Source of the DNA: CBDFKQ01 sp965248855
GTDB taxonomy: Bacteria; Bacteroidota; Bacteroidia; Cytophagales; 172606-1
Reading direction: 5' to 3'
DNA length: 64,000 nucleotides
Assembly (NCBI GenBank): GCA_965248855.1
Contig: CBDFKQ010000012.1
Coordinates: 1 to 64,000, forward strand
Positions 27,840-37,731 of the stretch are shown here, one piece after another. The stretch's first letter is position 1; every line of letters starts with the position of its first letter. Made by a program: the position numbers and the translations under genes. The notes under the pieces were generated by a model, which made no database searches, was not told the origin of the DNA, and saw nothing but the letters and a program-made list of their open reading frames with translations.

Positions 27840-30533
27840 TTATTTAGTCATAAATATTTTGCGGTTTAAAACCTTTCCATTTTCCGTAGTAAATTTTAAA
27901 ATATAATTACCGCCACTCAATTGATGCAAATCAAGTAGGCATATATCGTTGTCAAACTTAGGAGTATTGCGTTCAAGTACCTTTCTGCCTTTAACATCAT
28001 AAACCTGTATAGTCTGAACATGAAACTCTGTTGGTTTCTTCACAGTAATAAATCTGTCGGAAGGGTTTGGATAAACAATAAGAAGCTGATCCGCATTGGC
28101 CTCTTCTAAAGCAGTAACACTACCGTTTACATCAACAATATTTTTTGTTTCTTTATCAGCTGTTAAAAATCCATATGTAAAGGCTGCAATAACTCCGTTC
28201 TGATGAATAGTATATTCGCAAGAAAGTGGTGATGTTCTTTGATCAAACCATCTTTCATGACCCGGCCATATATTGATATCGGTTGGGTACACCCTTGATT
28301 TTAATGATGCATCTTCCCATGCCCAGTTAGGATTCCACCAACCTAAAGGACCAAAATCCCCAACCCTCCATGGGCCGTAAGGTACTACTCCCTTCAGAAT
28401 TTTATCCGGTGTATCGCAATACCACCAGTCTAACTTGAATATCCCTTTAGGATAGCGTTCTCCAACCCCGCTTATCCAGGTTGTGTTTATAGGATTTGTT
28501 CCTAAAAAATAATCGGCAGTTGTATGTATGTATTTTAAATAATTACCGGCTTTGGCAGCATTATTTTTATTTGCCAAATATCCATAAAGGCCTACCATTA
28601 TACCGGGTGTAGTAGGTTGACCGATAAGCATAGGAAAATAAAAATCTCCTCCCCAACGGCAGGCTCTTTTTTCTGCATTCGTATTTAATAAGGTTTCGGT
28701 TGCATTTGTTACCGATGCAGTAACATTTGTAAGCATTGCATTATCTATAGTCCTTGTCGCAGGCATATTTAAATACATAAATGCGGCAAACATTACTTCG
28801 CGTTGGTCTTGATTGATAGGGCTTAAAAATGCTGTTTGTGCATCGCTTAAGAAAAGGGTGTGGTATTTTACGTCATTTGTCAGCCTGTATAAACTTGCCG
28901 ATGCATACATACGGGTATCTTTTAATGTTACCGTTCCCAAATTTGTTTGACCTTCGTCGGCAGGTTTGCTGTTGCTTTGTGCCCATGCATAAGCATCAAC
29001 TGCCTCCCTACCCCAGTTTACATTTTCAGGATCTGTTTTTCCTTCCGATGCAAGTATAAACGCCATTTGAGCACACAATGCTGCGTATTTATACGTTGTC
29101 CATACATCCTCTCCAAGTACATACCAGTCGCGATCCGTATCTTCCCAAGAGCCTTTAGTGGTACCGTCTGCCCTTGTATCACCGCCCCATAAATCACCAA
29201 ACACTCTGGCACCTGCCACGCCTCCTGTTCCCCAGCCCTTTTGCTTAACTTCATCTTTTGTACGTTTATAATAACGCATTAACCAGGCTGCTTCATCCAA
29301 TATATCGGGTATTCCATTGCCGCTCTCCGGGATATTTAATTCATTGTCGGTAAATTTATTCCTTCCCGATTCATATAAAAACATAAGGAAGGCAGGGATA
29401 TTAGAGTGGAGATAATAACCGTCCCAATCTCCCGCATCCTGATACCATCCATACGTATTTAACGTACCTTTATAGCCTGCTTCAACTTTTGCTTTGTCCT
29501 TTACATCACCGTCGCTGTTTGTAAGATCAAATGCACGGAATGTACTGTACTTCAATCTTCCGCTAAAACCGGGTGTAAGTGTAGGATTGTGAGGGACCGG
29601 ACGTGAAAAATCTGCAAAGGGCGCCTTAAGTTCTATACCGCTCCTTTGCATAAATAAACCTTTCATAGTCCAAAAATAGGGCTCGCGGTAGGCATCTGCA
29701 TTTATTACAAAAGGGAAGGAGCAGCCCATTCCGTCTACCGATAAAACATAATTGCCCGGAGTGTTGAACGCCGAAAAATCGCATTCATAAACATCGGCTG
29801 AAGAAAAATTTGCATTAGGGCTGTCTGTCGACTGGCCGGTTTCAGCATTCATTTTATCTTTTCTGAAAGCAATCTGACCTGTAAATACGGATGATTTGGT
29901 ATCGGTATTATAAATTCTGAAATTTTTACCCGTATAAGATGAAAAATCAATACCGCCTTTATCGCCTGCCCAATGATATATATAACCGTATTTGGCAGGG
30001 GCAGCGGTGGAAAAACCTAAATTATTAACATGGATGGCTTCGGAGCGGAGCTGCGTTTCATCATACTTAAAAGTAACCGTATTATTATTTTTTGCAAGAC
30101 TGCTTAGTACTATAGTATATGTTTTACCGCTAACCATTGCAGAAGGAAGATATATATACACCCAATGTTCGGAAGCATAATCGGGTTGGCTGTTAAAACA
30201 GCCGTTGTTATAGGTATCACACAAAAGTCCATATTCAGTACCTTTTGATTTTCTTCCTATGGAAGAGGGGTTAAGTGGCGAGCCGTAAAAACCATCATCG
30301 CCGCTTGATATAGAATAAGAACCGGGCATCATTGCTTTTGCAATATCCAGAGGATCCGTTACAACAGATTCATTTCCACGCTGCTGACCACGCTTATGAT
30401 GGACGGCATAACCATCTTTAAAGTGAACAATAAGGATATTGTTGGTAAGCGGCAATAGATCGACCAAGTCCGAACCTCGGGCGGAAAAAATCAAAAAAAT
30501 AAAAATGATACATGTTATCGTAAACTTTTTCAT
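27840..30533 (-). CDS. Glycoside hydrolase family 9 with T9SS sorting domain
   Basis: This 897-residue secreted beta-glucanase-type enzyme has a signal peptide (ITCIIFIFLIFSARGS). The unknown N-terminal module shared with the GH9 at 8530 covers about residues 20-165, with DLVDLLPLTNNILIVHF and RKSKGTEYG. A CelD_N-like Ig domain follows, then the GH9 domain with the catalytic base in DAGDWD at 366-371 and the acid in the SCEYTIHQN segment near residue 780. The last 75 residues (VYPNPSDRFITVK, VYDVKGRKVLE, GGNYILKF, KIFMTK) are a type IX secretion sorting domain, so the protein should be surface-attached or released. It is downstream of susD, separated by a hairpin, and probably supplies oligosaccharides to SusCD. 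Confidence 0.93.
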   Translation of the reverse strand: MKKFTITCIIFIFLIFSARGSDLVDLLPLTNNILIVHFKDGYAVHHKRGQQRGNESVVTDPLDIAKAMMPGSYSISSGDDGFYGSPLNPSSIGRKSKGTEYGLLCDTYNNGCFNSQPDYASEHWVYIYLPSAMVSGKTYTIVLSSLAKNNNTVTFKYDETQLRSEAIHVNNLGFSTAAPAKYGYIYHWAGDKGGIDFSSYTGKNFRIYNTDTKSSVFTGQIAFRKDKMNAETGQSTDSPNANFSSADVYECDFSAFNTPGNYVLSVDGMGCSFPFVINADAYREPYFWTMKGLFMQRSGIELKAPFADFSRPVPHNPTLTPGFSGRLKYSTFRAFDLTNSDGDVKDKAKVEAGYKGTLNTYGWYQDAGDWDGYYLHSNIPAFLMFLYESGRNKFTDNELNIPESGNGIPDILDEAAWLMRYYKRTKDEVKQKGWGTGGVAGARVFGDLWGGDTRADGTTKGSWEDTDRDWYVLGEDVWTTYKYAALCAQMAFILASEGKTDPENVNWGREAVDAYAWAQSNSKPADEGQTNLGTVTLKDTRMYASASLYRLTNDVKYHTLFLSDAQTAFLSPINQDQREVMFAAFMYLNMPATRTIDNAMLTNVTASVTNATETLLNTNAEKRACRWGGDFYFPMLIGQPTTPGIMVGLYGYLANKNNAAKAGNYLKYIHTTADYFLGTNPINTTWISGVGERYPKGIFKLDWWYCDTPDKILKGVVPYGPWRVGDFGPLGWWNPNWAWEDASLKSRVYPTDINIWPGHERWFDQRTSPLSCEYTIHQNGVIAAFTYGFLTADKETKNIVDVNGSVTALEEANADQLLIVYPNPSDRFITVKKPTEFHVQTIQVYDVKGRKVLERNTPKFDNDICLLDLHQLSGGNYILKFTTENGKVLNRKIFMTK

Positions 30534-30610
30534 AAGAGAAATTTAAATGAATAAAAGTTAAATGTAAAAATTCTACAAATTAATAGGAGTTAATCGTTAA
30601 AGGTAAATGC

Positions 30611-30636
30611 AATCGCCGGATTTTTATCCGGCGATT
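30611..30636 (-). terminator. Stem-loop between susD and the GH9 gene
   Basis: Eleven-base perfect GC-rich arms (AATCGCCGGAT and its complement) flank a four-T loop. No U run follows on the minus strand. It may be a weak terminator, an mRNA stability or a processing element rather than a full stop. Confidence 0.6.
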
Positions 30637-30667
30637 AAATCAGATGTTAATATATTTAATCTAAGAC

Positions 30668-32245
30668 TTAATATCCCGGGTTTTGAGCCAAATCAGGATT
30701 TAATTCTCTCTCACGTTGAGGAAAAGGTTTTAAAAGATATTTTTCTGACCAGTTAGTATTTGATGAAGCTTTGCCAAAATCGATATCTGTCTTAATATTT
30801 ATTTTTCCTGCCCTATGCCATCTAACCAAATCATCATATCTATGACCTTCTAAAACAAACTCAATTCTTCTTTCATGTTGTAAGCGCTTAAATAAAGCAT
30901 CTACAGTCAAGCCGGCGGGAATTGGTTTAAGAATGAGATCAGTAGGATCTGCTCTATGACGAATTTGATTTATTAAACTAGTTGTTGAAGCAATATCCCC
31001 GGGACCAAATAATTTTGCCTCAGCAAGCATTAAAAGCACATCTGAATATCTGATTATCCTCTCATTGTCAGGAGAATTATTAGGATGATTAAGGACCACA
31101 CTGAATTCCTGAGCCACATATTTTGCAGGTGAAGACCCGGTAGATGACCAGGCTGAGTCAAATGGAGTACCAAAATACGGGTCACCTTTCCTAAAGATAC
31201 TTTGCGGGCGCCTGGGATCCAAAACCTCAAATTCTGATTGAATTTTTGGGGTCATCTGAAATATACCATATCCTGATCCATTAGCACCTGGGGCACAATT
31301 TTTTGGATCAAATGCACATGATGCCCTAAATACAACTTCTCTACCAGTTGCTGCTCCTGAATTTACATTGAAATCTACCGGTAACCAGTTGTTAAACCCA
31401 CCTGTTGATGAAAATTGTACTTCAAAAAGAGATTCTGAATTATTTTCTGTAGATGAAGAGAAATTATCACCATAATTAGTAGTTAAATTAAATTTACCAC
31501 TAGCAACTACTTTATTAAATTCGGTGATGGCGTTTTGATAGTCTGCACTACTATTAGTTGAAAACCATTGAGCTTTGTATAAATATACTTTTCCAAGTAA
31601 AGCCATCGCAGAATATTTATTTACCCTTCCTAAATTTGGAGATGTTGGATCATAAGGATCATTTAGATTGGCTTCAGCTGTCTTCAAATCTGAAATGATT
31701 AAATCCCAAATTTCACCGGGTGCTGAATTAGCTACCTTAATTTTAGTTATATCATCTATAAACTTATCTTGAATAGGAGGCGTACCCCAATTGGCAGCTA
31801 ATATAAAGTTAAAATATGCTCTTAAAAATTTAGCTTCGCCTTCATAAAATCCTTTTTTAGACACATCCTTAAATCCTGTAGCAACAGGTAATCTATCCAA
31901 TATTAAGTTAGCACGTTGAATTCCTTTATAGGTAGTACCCCATACATCAATTATAGTTCCATCTGTTGTCTGCCATAAAAAATCATCCAGTTGATCTGTG
32001 CCATTATTAGCAATAACAACATCGTCATCAGGAAGTAAATTAAATTTATAAAGGCCAACGCCAAATTGATTATAATAATAATTTAATAAAGTAGAGTAAG
32101 GCGACAGTATTGCAGATTCGAAGTCTGCCTCAGTTTGAAAAAAAGTATTAGCGTTAAGCTTACCTTGCTGTGCAATATCTAGCTCCTTATTACAATCTGT
32201 AAAAAGAAATAAGCTAGCAATAATTAATATTATATTTTTTTTCAT
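30668..32245 (-). CDS. SusD/RagB family outer-membrane lipoprotein
   Basis: This 525-residue surface lipoprotein caps the SusC channel and binds the glycan to be imported. The N-terminus is a lipoprotein signal ending LFTDC. The SusD-like N-terminal domain has TEADFESAILSPYSTLL and the TPR helices (IQRANLILDRLPV, FLRAYFNFILAANWG). The C-terminal RagB/SusD domain ends with IIRYSDVLLMLAEAKL, LINQIRHRA and the usual closing segment RRIEFVLEGHRYDDLVRW. It is 30 bases behind susC and followed by GH9. The binding specificity cannot be read, though the linked GH9 suggests a beta-glucan. Confidence 0.95.
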   Translation of the reverse strand: MKKNIILIIASLFLFTDCNKELDIAQQGKLNANTFFQTEADFESAILSPYSTLLNYYYNQFGVGLYKFNLLPDDDVVIANNGTDQLDDFLWQTTDGTIIDVWGTTYKGIQRANLILDRLPVATGFKDVSKKGFYEGEAKFLRAYFNFILAANWGTPPIQDKFIDDITKIKVANSAPGEIWDLIISDLKTAEANLNDPYDPTSPNLGRVNKYSAMALLGKVYLYKAQWFSTNSSADYQNAITEFNKVVASGKFNLTTNYGDNFSSSTENNSESLFEVQFSSTGGFNNWLPVDFNVNSGAATGREVVFRASCAFDPKNCAPGANGSGYGIFQMTPKIQSEFEVLDPRRPQSIFRKGDPYFGTPFDSAWSSTGSSPAKYVAQEFSVVLNHPNNSPDNERIIRYSDVLLMLAEAKLFGPGDIASTTSLINQIRHRADPTDLILKPIPAGLTVDALFKRLQHERRIEFVLEGHRYDDLVRWHRAGKINIKTDIDFGKASSNTNWSEKYLLKPFPQRERELNPDLAQNPGY

Positions 32246-32275
32246 GATAATAAAATTAAGTATGAAATAAATCTT

Positions 32276-35200
32276 TTAAAACTGAACTTGCAGTCCTATC
32301 TGTGTAGTTTTTGGCTGAGGAGTAACACCATTATCAATACCTGGTGTAAGTTGGCTTGAATTATTACCATAAGTTGAAACTTCGGGATCCAATCCTTTAT
32401 ATTTTGTAACACGGAACAAATTTGTTCCTGCAATATAAATTCTTACAGATTGAAAAATTTTTGTTTTGCTTAATATAGAAGCTGGTATATTATAACCTAA
32501 TTGAATATTCTTAAATCTAAAGAAACTTCCATTTTCAACAAAGCGATCAGAAAAATTATTATTACCTGTTGGATCCCCAAGTATTGCCCTAGGTGTAGAA
32601 TTACTTGGATTGGTTGGTGTCCATCGATCTAAGGCAGCTGTCGATTGATTTACATTGATAGCATTAAATGCTTCAAGGTCTTGTCTTAACTTATTGTATA
32701 TTTGAACCCCTCCCACACCTTGAAAAAGAATATTTACATCAAAGTTTTTATAGTTTGCAGAAACAGACAAACCATAATAATAATCCGGGATAGGCTTTCC
32801 AATATATGTTTTGTCGTTAGGATCTATTATGTTATTAGGCTGCCCATCTCCCAATTTTGTTCCGTTTACATCAACATATTTTACATCGCCGGGTTGAGAA
32901 TGTTTCCCTGTTGCAGATAAAATTGGAGAATTGTTCGCATCAGCAGTCGTTTGATAAATTCCTGAAGTTTTATATCCGTAAAAATAACCTATTGGTTGGC
33001 CAATAGCAGTACGGTTTGAATTATTAGAAGTAAATTCAGTAACTCCCGGTGTTAATGAAACCAATCTGTTTTTAACCGTAGTAAAATTTCCAGAAACATT
33101 AATTTTCAAACCACTTGTAAAAGTGTTGGTATATCCAAGCTCAAATTCTAAACCTGTATTTTTAACAAGGCCTAAATTAATTGGCACTGAGGAATTACTA
33201 CCTTGAAGGTTTTCATAATAACCAGACACATCAGAAATGGGTGCAGAAGATAATAAATTCTTAGTTTCCCTATTATAATAAGCAAACATTAAATTAATTT
33301 TATTGTTTAGGAAAAACGCATCAAAACCTGCATCCCATGATTGAATTTTTTCCCAAGTAACAGATTTATTATTTAAGCCTGAGCGCGGATCGAAAACTGC
33401 AATCCCAACTGCTTTTCCAACATTTTGACCTGTGCCTAAGGGATAACCATTGTAAGCAGTTGCCGTAAATTGTGATGACCCTCCTGCTTCTATTGGATTA
33501 CCCCCTAATTGCCCCCAGCTTCCTCTTAACTTTAAACTTGAAATAAAACTAATATCTTTTAAAAAAGATTCTTCAGATACTATCCACCCTGCTGATACCG
33601 ATGGAAACGCTGCATACCTATAATCTTTATTAAAAAAAGAACTTCCATCCCGACGTACAGTTCCTGTAAGTAAATACTTATCTTTATAATTATAACTCAA
33701 CCTACCGATGTATCCATAGAAAGCATATTTATTAGCAGCTCCATTGGCTGAGAGTGGCCCTGAACCATTTGCTATATAAGAGGTATAGTCGGCAGAATTA
33801 CTAATAAAATTAGAGTTTCTTGCCTCCAAACCATTAGATGTAAAGTTTTGATATTCTACACCAGCAACCGCATTTATTTTATGATCACCAAATGAGCGAT
33901 TAAAATTAAGTGTATTAGTAAATACTTCTGAAATGCCTTGTGAAAATTGAGAATAAGCATCATTAAAATTTCTATCTAAACCTGCTTCACCTAGGGTATA
34001 TGGAAGCCTAAAAGATGTTGATCTTGATAAACCTAAATTACCATTAACTGAAGACCTAAATTTCAATCCGTTAATAATTTCCAATTCAGCATAAATACCA
34101 CCTATTAAGATGACATTATTATCTTGAAAACTTACAAATTGGTTAAGAGCTATAGGATTGCCAATACTTGAGGCACCTGCCACCTTATCATTTCCATAAA
34201 AACCATATCTGTTTCCAACAACTTTGTTTTCATCATCATATATTTTAAAATATGTTGGCATTGTAATAACATTCCTATAAAAAAAGCCATTTCCATCACC
34301 GTTTCCATTCGATCCTCTGGCGACTTTCTGAAAACTAATATTCATAGTTTCACCTATTTTTAATCTGTTTCCTATCTTCAAGTCACTATTAACACGTAAA
34401 GTATATCTTTCAAGATCCCACTTGGTCTGTGTAGCAGATTGTTTAAAATAACCTCCACTAACAAAATAATTTGCTTTGTCGTTACCACCGGAAACCGACA
34501 TGTTATAATTCTCTATTGGGGCATTTTTGACAATGACAGCATTTTGCCAATCGGTATTAATACCTAAAACATTATCTTTTTGATTAGGGTCAAGAGCTAC
34601 TGGAAGTAATTGATTTGAATTATCATAGGCATTTCTATTAGCGATGGCATCTACCGTCAAAGCCCTTAATTGTTCAGTATTTAATAAATTTAAGCGCTTT
34701 GGGACATTTTGAACACCTTTATAAACATCAAATGATACCTTAGGCTTACCAGATTTGCCTCTCTTAGTAGTAATTAAAACAACTCCATTACCGGCACGTA
34801 CTCCATAAATAGCAGCCGAAGAAGCATCTTTTAAAACAGATACACTTTCAATGTCAGCCGGGTTTATAGTTGATAAAGGATTGGTTAATGAAGCGTTTGA
34901 AGGATTTCCTGTTAAACTTGAATTTTGATCATTATTACCAACCGGCACACCATCAATTACAAATAAAGGCTGATTACCTCCTGTAGTAGATACCCCTCTA
35001 ATCCTAATTTGGACAGGTGAACCCGGCGTTCCGTCAACACTTGAAACTTGTACTCCAGATATACGGCCTTGTATGGCCTGATCAGCAGATGCAACGGGTA
35101 ACTGATTAAGCTCCTTTGATTCAACCTTTCCAACATTTTCAGTCATAAGCCTTCGGCTTTTTTCTCCATATCCGATTACTACAACTTCATTTAAATTTTT

Positions 35201-35839
35201 AATATCCGTTTTTAATTGAATATTTAAAGTTGAATTATTACCAACGGGTTGCTCAACTGTAGCATAACCAATAAAACTAAAAAGGAGGATACTTGCTTCA
35301 TTTGTTACAGAAATATTAAAAGAACCATTTACATCTGTTACTGCTCCATTTGCAGTTCCTTTTTCAAGTATGTTTACTCCCGGTAAAGGTGCACCAGTTT
35401 CATCTGTAACCTTACCGCTAATATTTATAGCATTGGGAATTGTATTTTTTGAATTTCCCTCTAATGATAAATCTCCGGAAGTTTCCTTAGATAAAATAAT
35501 TGTTTTATCATTATAAGCCTCGAATGAAACTTTAATCGGAAATAAAATCCGTTTTAAAACAGATGATACACTTTCATTATCAGCTGTTAATGTTACTTTT
35601 TGATTGTTTAAAAGCACATTTGATTGATAAGAAAATCTGGCATCAGTTAGCTTTTCAATTTTATTAAGAATACTCTTAATAGATTGGTTCTCTACTTTTA
35701 AAGATATCTTCTTTTCTAATAAGGCTTGGGCCTTTGTATTATTGGCAAAAGTTATGCTTGAAAATACAGCAATAACAATCAGCTGTAATACTGTGAGCTT
35801 CATAATTTTCCACAGTAAGGGATGTGAAATAAATTTCAT
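32276..35839 (-). CDS. SusC/RagA TonB-dependent transporter with STN domain
   Basis: This 1187-residue outer-membrane receptor imports oligosaccharides using the TonB system. ATG 35839 or the internal ATG at 35803 (MKLTVLQLIVIAVF) both give a signal peptide. Residues about 40-115 are an STN domain (ISLKVENQSIKSILNKIEKL), the part that contacts FecR in sigma/anti-sigma signalling. A carboxypeptidase-D-like domain follows (ISGKVTDETGAPLPGVNI), then the TonB box region (NEVVVIGYGEKSRR) and plug (SADQAIQGRISGVQV, IRIRGVSTTGGNQPLFVIDGVPV), and a long barrel ending in QIGLQVQF. The STN domain plus the upstream fecR gene show regulation by trans-envelope signalling. Confidence 0.96.
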   Translation of the reverse strand: MKFISHPLLWKIMKLTVLQLIVIAVFSSITFANNTKAQALLEKKISLKVENQSIKSILNKIEKLTDARFSYQSNVLLNNQKVTLTADNESVSSVLKRILFPIKVSFEAYNDKTIILSKETSGDLSLEGNSKNTIPNAINISGKVTDETGAPLPGVNILEKGTANGAVTDVNGSFNISVTNEASILLFSFIGYATVEQPVGNNSTLNIQLKTDIKNLNEVVVIGYGEKSRRLMTENVGKVESKELNQLPVASADQAIQGRISGVQVSSVDGTPGSPVQIRIRGVSTTGGNQPLFVIDGVPVGNNDQNSSLTGNPSNASLTNPLSTINPADIESVSVLKDASSAAIYGVRAGNGVVLITTKRGKSGKPKVSFDVYKGVQNVPKRLNLLNTEQLRALTVDAIANRNAYDNSNQLLPVALDPNQKDNVLGINTDWQNAVIVKNAPIENYNMSVSGGNDKANYFVSGGYFKQSATQTKWDLERYTLRVNSDLKIGNRLKIGETMNISFQKVARGSNGNGDGNGFFYRNVITMPTYFKIYDDENKVVGNRYGFYGNDKVAGASSIGNPIALNQFVSFQDNNVILIGGIYAELEIINGLKFRSSVNGNLGLSRSTSFRLPYTLGEAGLDRNFNDAYSQFSQGISEVFTNTLNFNRSFGDHKINAVAGVEYQNFTSNGLEARNSNFISNSADYTSYIANGSGPLSANGAANKYAFYGYIGRLSYNYKDKYLLTGTVRRDGSSFFNKDYRYAAFPSVSAGWIVSEESFLKDISFISSLKLRGSWGQLGGNPIEAGGSSQFTATAYNGYPLGTGQNVGKAVGIAVFDPRSGLNNKSVTWEKIQSWDAGFDAFFLNNKINLMFAYYNRETKNLLSSAPISDVSGYYENLQGSNSSVPINLGLVKNTGLEFELGYTNTFTSGLKINVSGNFTTVKNRLVSLTPGVTEFTSNNSNRTAIGQPIGYFYGYKTSGIYQTTADANNSPILSATGKHSQPGDVKYVDVNGTKLGDGQPNNIIDPNDKTYIGKPIPDYYYGLSVSANYKNFDVNILFQGVGGVQIYNKLRQDLEAFNAINVNQSTAALDRWTPTNPSNSTPRAILGDPTGNNNFSDRFVENGSFFRFKNIQLGYNIPASILSKTKIFQSVRIYIAGTNLFRVTKYKGLDPEVSTYGNNSSQLTPGIDNGVTPQPKTTQIGLQVQF

Positions 35840-35933
35840 ACATTTGAATGGTTTTTGTTGAACTGAATTGATAAACGGTAACGCAAAACCTCCATTCGGT
35901 TATGTTGTATAAACGATCCGAAGGTTAATTAAT

Positions 35934-35970
35934 AAGAGCTGATGAGTCGCAACCTCATCGGCTCTTTATT
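35934..35970. terminator. Stem-loop in the fecR-susC gap
   Basis: Thirteen-base arms (35934-35946 and 35954-35966) with one T/G mispair flank a seven-base loop. A T-rich tail follows on the plus strand. It could terminate or attenuate read-through from fecR into susC, or stop antisense transcription. It is a separate element from both coding regions. Confidence 0.6.
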
Positions 35971-36062
35971 TTTAATTGTTGCTTTTTAATGTTTCATAAG
36001 CAAAAAATATATTTTTCGTTTAAAAGATTTCATTTATGAGCTGATGGTTACTTACATATAAA

Positions 36063-37166
36063 TTATTTACAGCCTTTACCTTTTATAACTATTTGTGTTT
36101 CAATAATATCATACTCTGCATTGATAACTTTGCAAAGAATTGAAAGTTTTTCATAAAAAGTTTCATCGGAAAAGTGTGTATTAATTAAGCAATTTTTAAA
36201 TGTATCGTTATCATAAACCAAATCAATATTATAAGACTTTTGCAGATCTTCAAATATCTCTACAATCGGTTTCTCGGTATATGTTACTTCACTGATTTTA
36301 TTTACTGTGGCAACAGGTATGGGGTTTTCGACCAATAGCCTGATTAGTGACTTTTCTGTCTTTGAATATATTGACCTTTGGTTGGCTACCAACAGAAACT
36401 TGGGGTTCAATTCTGAGAATGCCTGCTTTATCGAATTAACAGACGAAACTGCAACGCATCCTGTTTTAACGTCAACCTCTATTTTATTTTCTATGTCTGA
36501 TTGTTTTACCCAGAAACTTGTTCCTATTACTTTCGTAATCACTTCGCCGGCATAAACAATAAATGGTCTTTGAGCATTTTTCTTTACTTCAAAAAAGCCA
36601 CTCCCTTTTAAATAGACTTTTCTTGTCGATTCAAATTTTGAAGGAAAGCTTATTTTGCTGCCATGTGTTAAAAGAACAAAACTGCCGTCGGGCAATAATA
36701 TTTTTTGCAATTCTGATGAGAGGTTAGTTTTTTCTATTAGTTTTTTATTTTCATAAGTAACCAATTTTTCATAAGATGGCCTTATACCTGCAACATTGTA
36801 GAATTCGAAATAGGTGTACAACAAAAAACTGCCGATTATAAAAACCACTGCAGCGGCTAACCGGGCTAAAATATCCCAATTTATAAGTTTATGCGTTGTT
36901 TGTATTACTATAGGCTCTTCAATATCAGTTTCTGAAATTATATTTTTCCAAATTTTGGCTATTTGAATGTCATCCAAATGGTATTGAGGTGCATTTTTAA
37001 ATGACAAAATAATGGCCTTGGCCTTCATTATGTCTTGCTGTTTTTCAGGATGCAGGCTTAAAAATAATTCCCAGTACGCATTTTTCTCATCATCGGGATT
37101 TAATATCCAGTTTACAAAAAAATCATTATTTATAAAGTCCTTATAAGTAAAATTTTCAAATGTCAT
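36063..37166 (-). CDS. FecR-family anti-sigma factor
   Basis: This 367-residue inner-membrane anti-sigma factor has a cytoplasmic N-terminal part (about 1-95, with the WILNPDDEKNAYWE segment typical of Bacteroidota FecR). One membrane helix spans about 103-122 (LAAAVVFIIGSFLLYTYF). A periplasmic FecR domain follows (ILLPDGSFVLLTHGSKISFP, VYLKGSGFFEV, VIGTSFWVK), then a C-terminal DUF4974 domain that contacts the STN domain of SusC. It lies 223 bases upstream of susC on the same strand. The cognate sigma factor is not adjacent; the best candidate is the ECF gene at 7749, almost 29 kb away. Confidence 0.93.
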   Translation of the reverse strand: MTFENFTYKDFINNDFFVNWILNPDDEKNAYWELFLSLHPEKQQDIMKAKAIILSFKNAPQYHLDDIQIAKIWKNIISETDIEEPIVIQTTHKLINWDILARLAAAVVFIIGSFLLYTYFEFYNVAGIRPSYEKLVTYENKKLIEKTNLSSELQKILLPDGSFVLLTHGSKISFPSKFESTRKVYLKGSGFFEVKKNAQRPFIVYAGEVITKVIGTSFWVKQSDIENKIEVDVKTGCVAVSSVNSIKQAFSELNPKFLLVANQRSIYSKTEKSLIRLLVENPIPVATVNKISEVTYTEKPIVEIFEDLQKSYNIDLVYDNDTFKNCLINTHFSDETFYEKLSILCKVINAEYDIIETQIVIKGKGCK

Positions 37167-37474
37167 TTTTAAATGGCACAGTTAAAACGTTTAATTGTAT
37201 AGTACCAAAAAGATTTAAGTTTAACCCTATTTTATAAATTTATTTTTAAAAAATATTAAAATAATAATCTCACAATCTTAATATAAATATTAAAGCTGTT
37301 AACAAAACATAAATATTAAAGGGGAATTTTATAAAAAATCGATTACTTAAAATCTTCAGCTATGCAAATTATTTTACATTCGCAGTAACCTTCACAACCT
37401 TATTTTTTGTTATTAGGCATTATTAATATTTCTTAATCTAAAGATGACGAGCTTTTATTTTAAGATTGTTTAAA

Positions 37475-37555
37475 AATTATCAATATATCAATATCGATAA
37501 ATTGATAATTAAATTTATTTCTGCTTTTTGTGATTTATTTTAATCTTTTTTATTC
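37475..37555 (+). repeat. Mosaic intergenic repeat, half copy D (AT-rich part only)
   Basis: ATATCGATAAATTGATAATT, followed by TTTTTGTGATTTATTTTAAT, matches the first half and linker of copies A to C. The second, GGATTGGAGTGG-type half is missing: the sequence diverges near 37556. Confidence 0.65.
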
Positions 37556-37731
37556 CTGAAAAAAAGTTTAAAATAAAATTCTTTAATAAATTCATCTTTA
37601 TTAAGATCAATTTATCTGTAAATATTTTAGATCGGTCGATTATAATGAATTTCTCAAGAAGATATTTTATAAAATATTTTTACAAAGTTTTAATTAATAA
37701 CATTGTTAAAAATGTCTTTTAATATTTTTTC

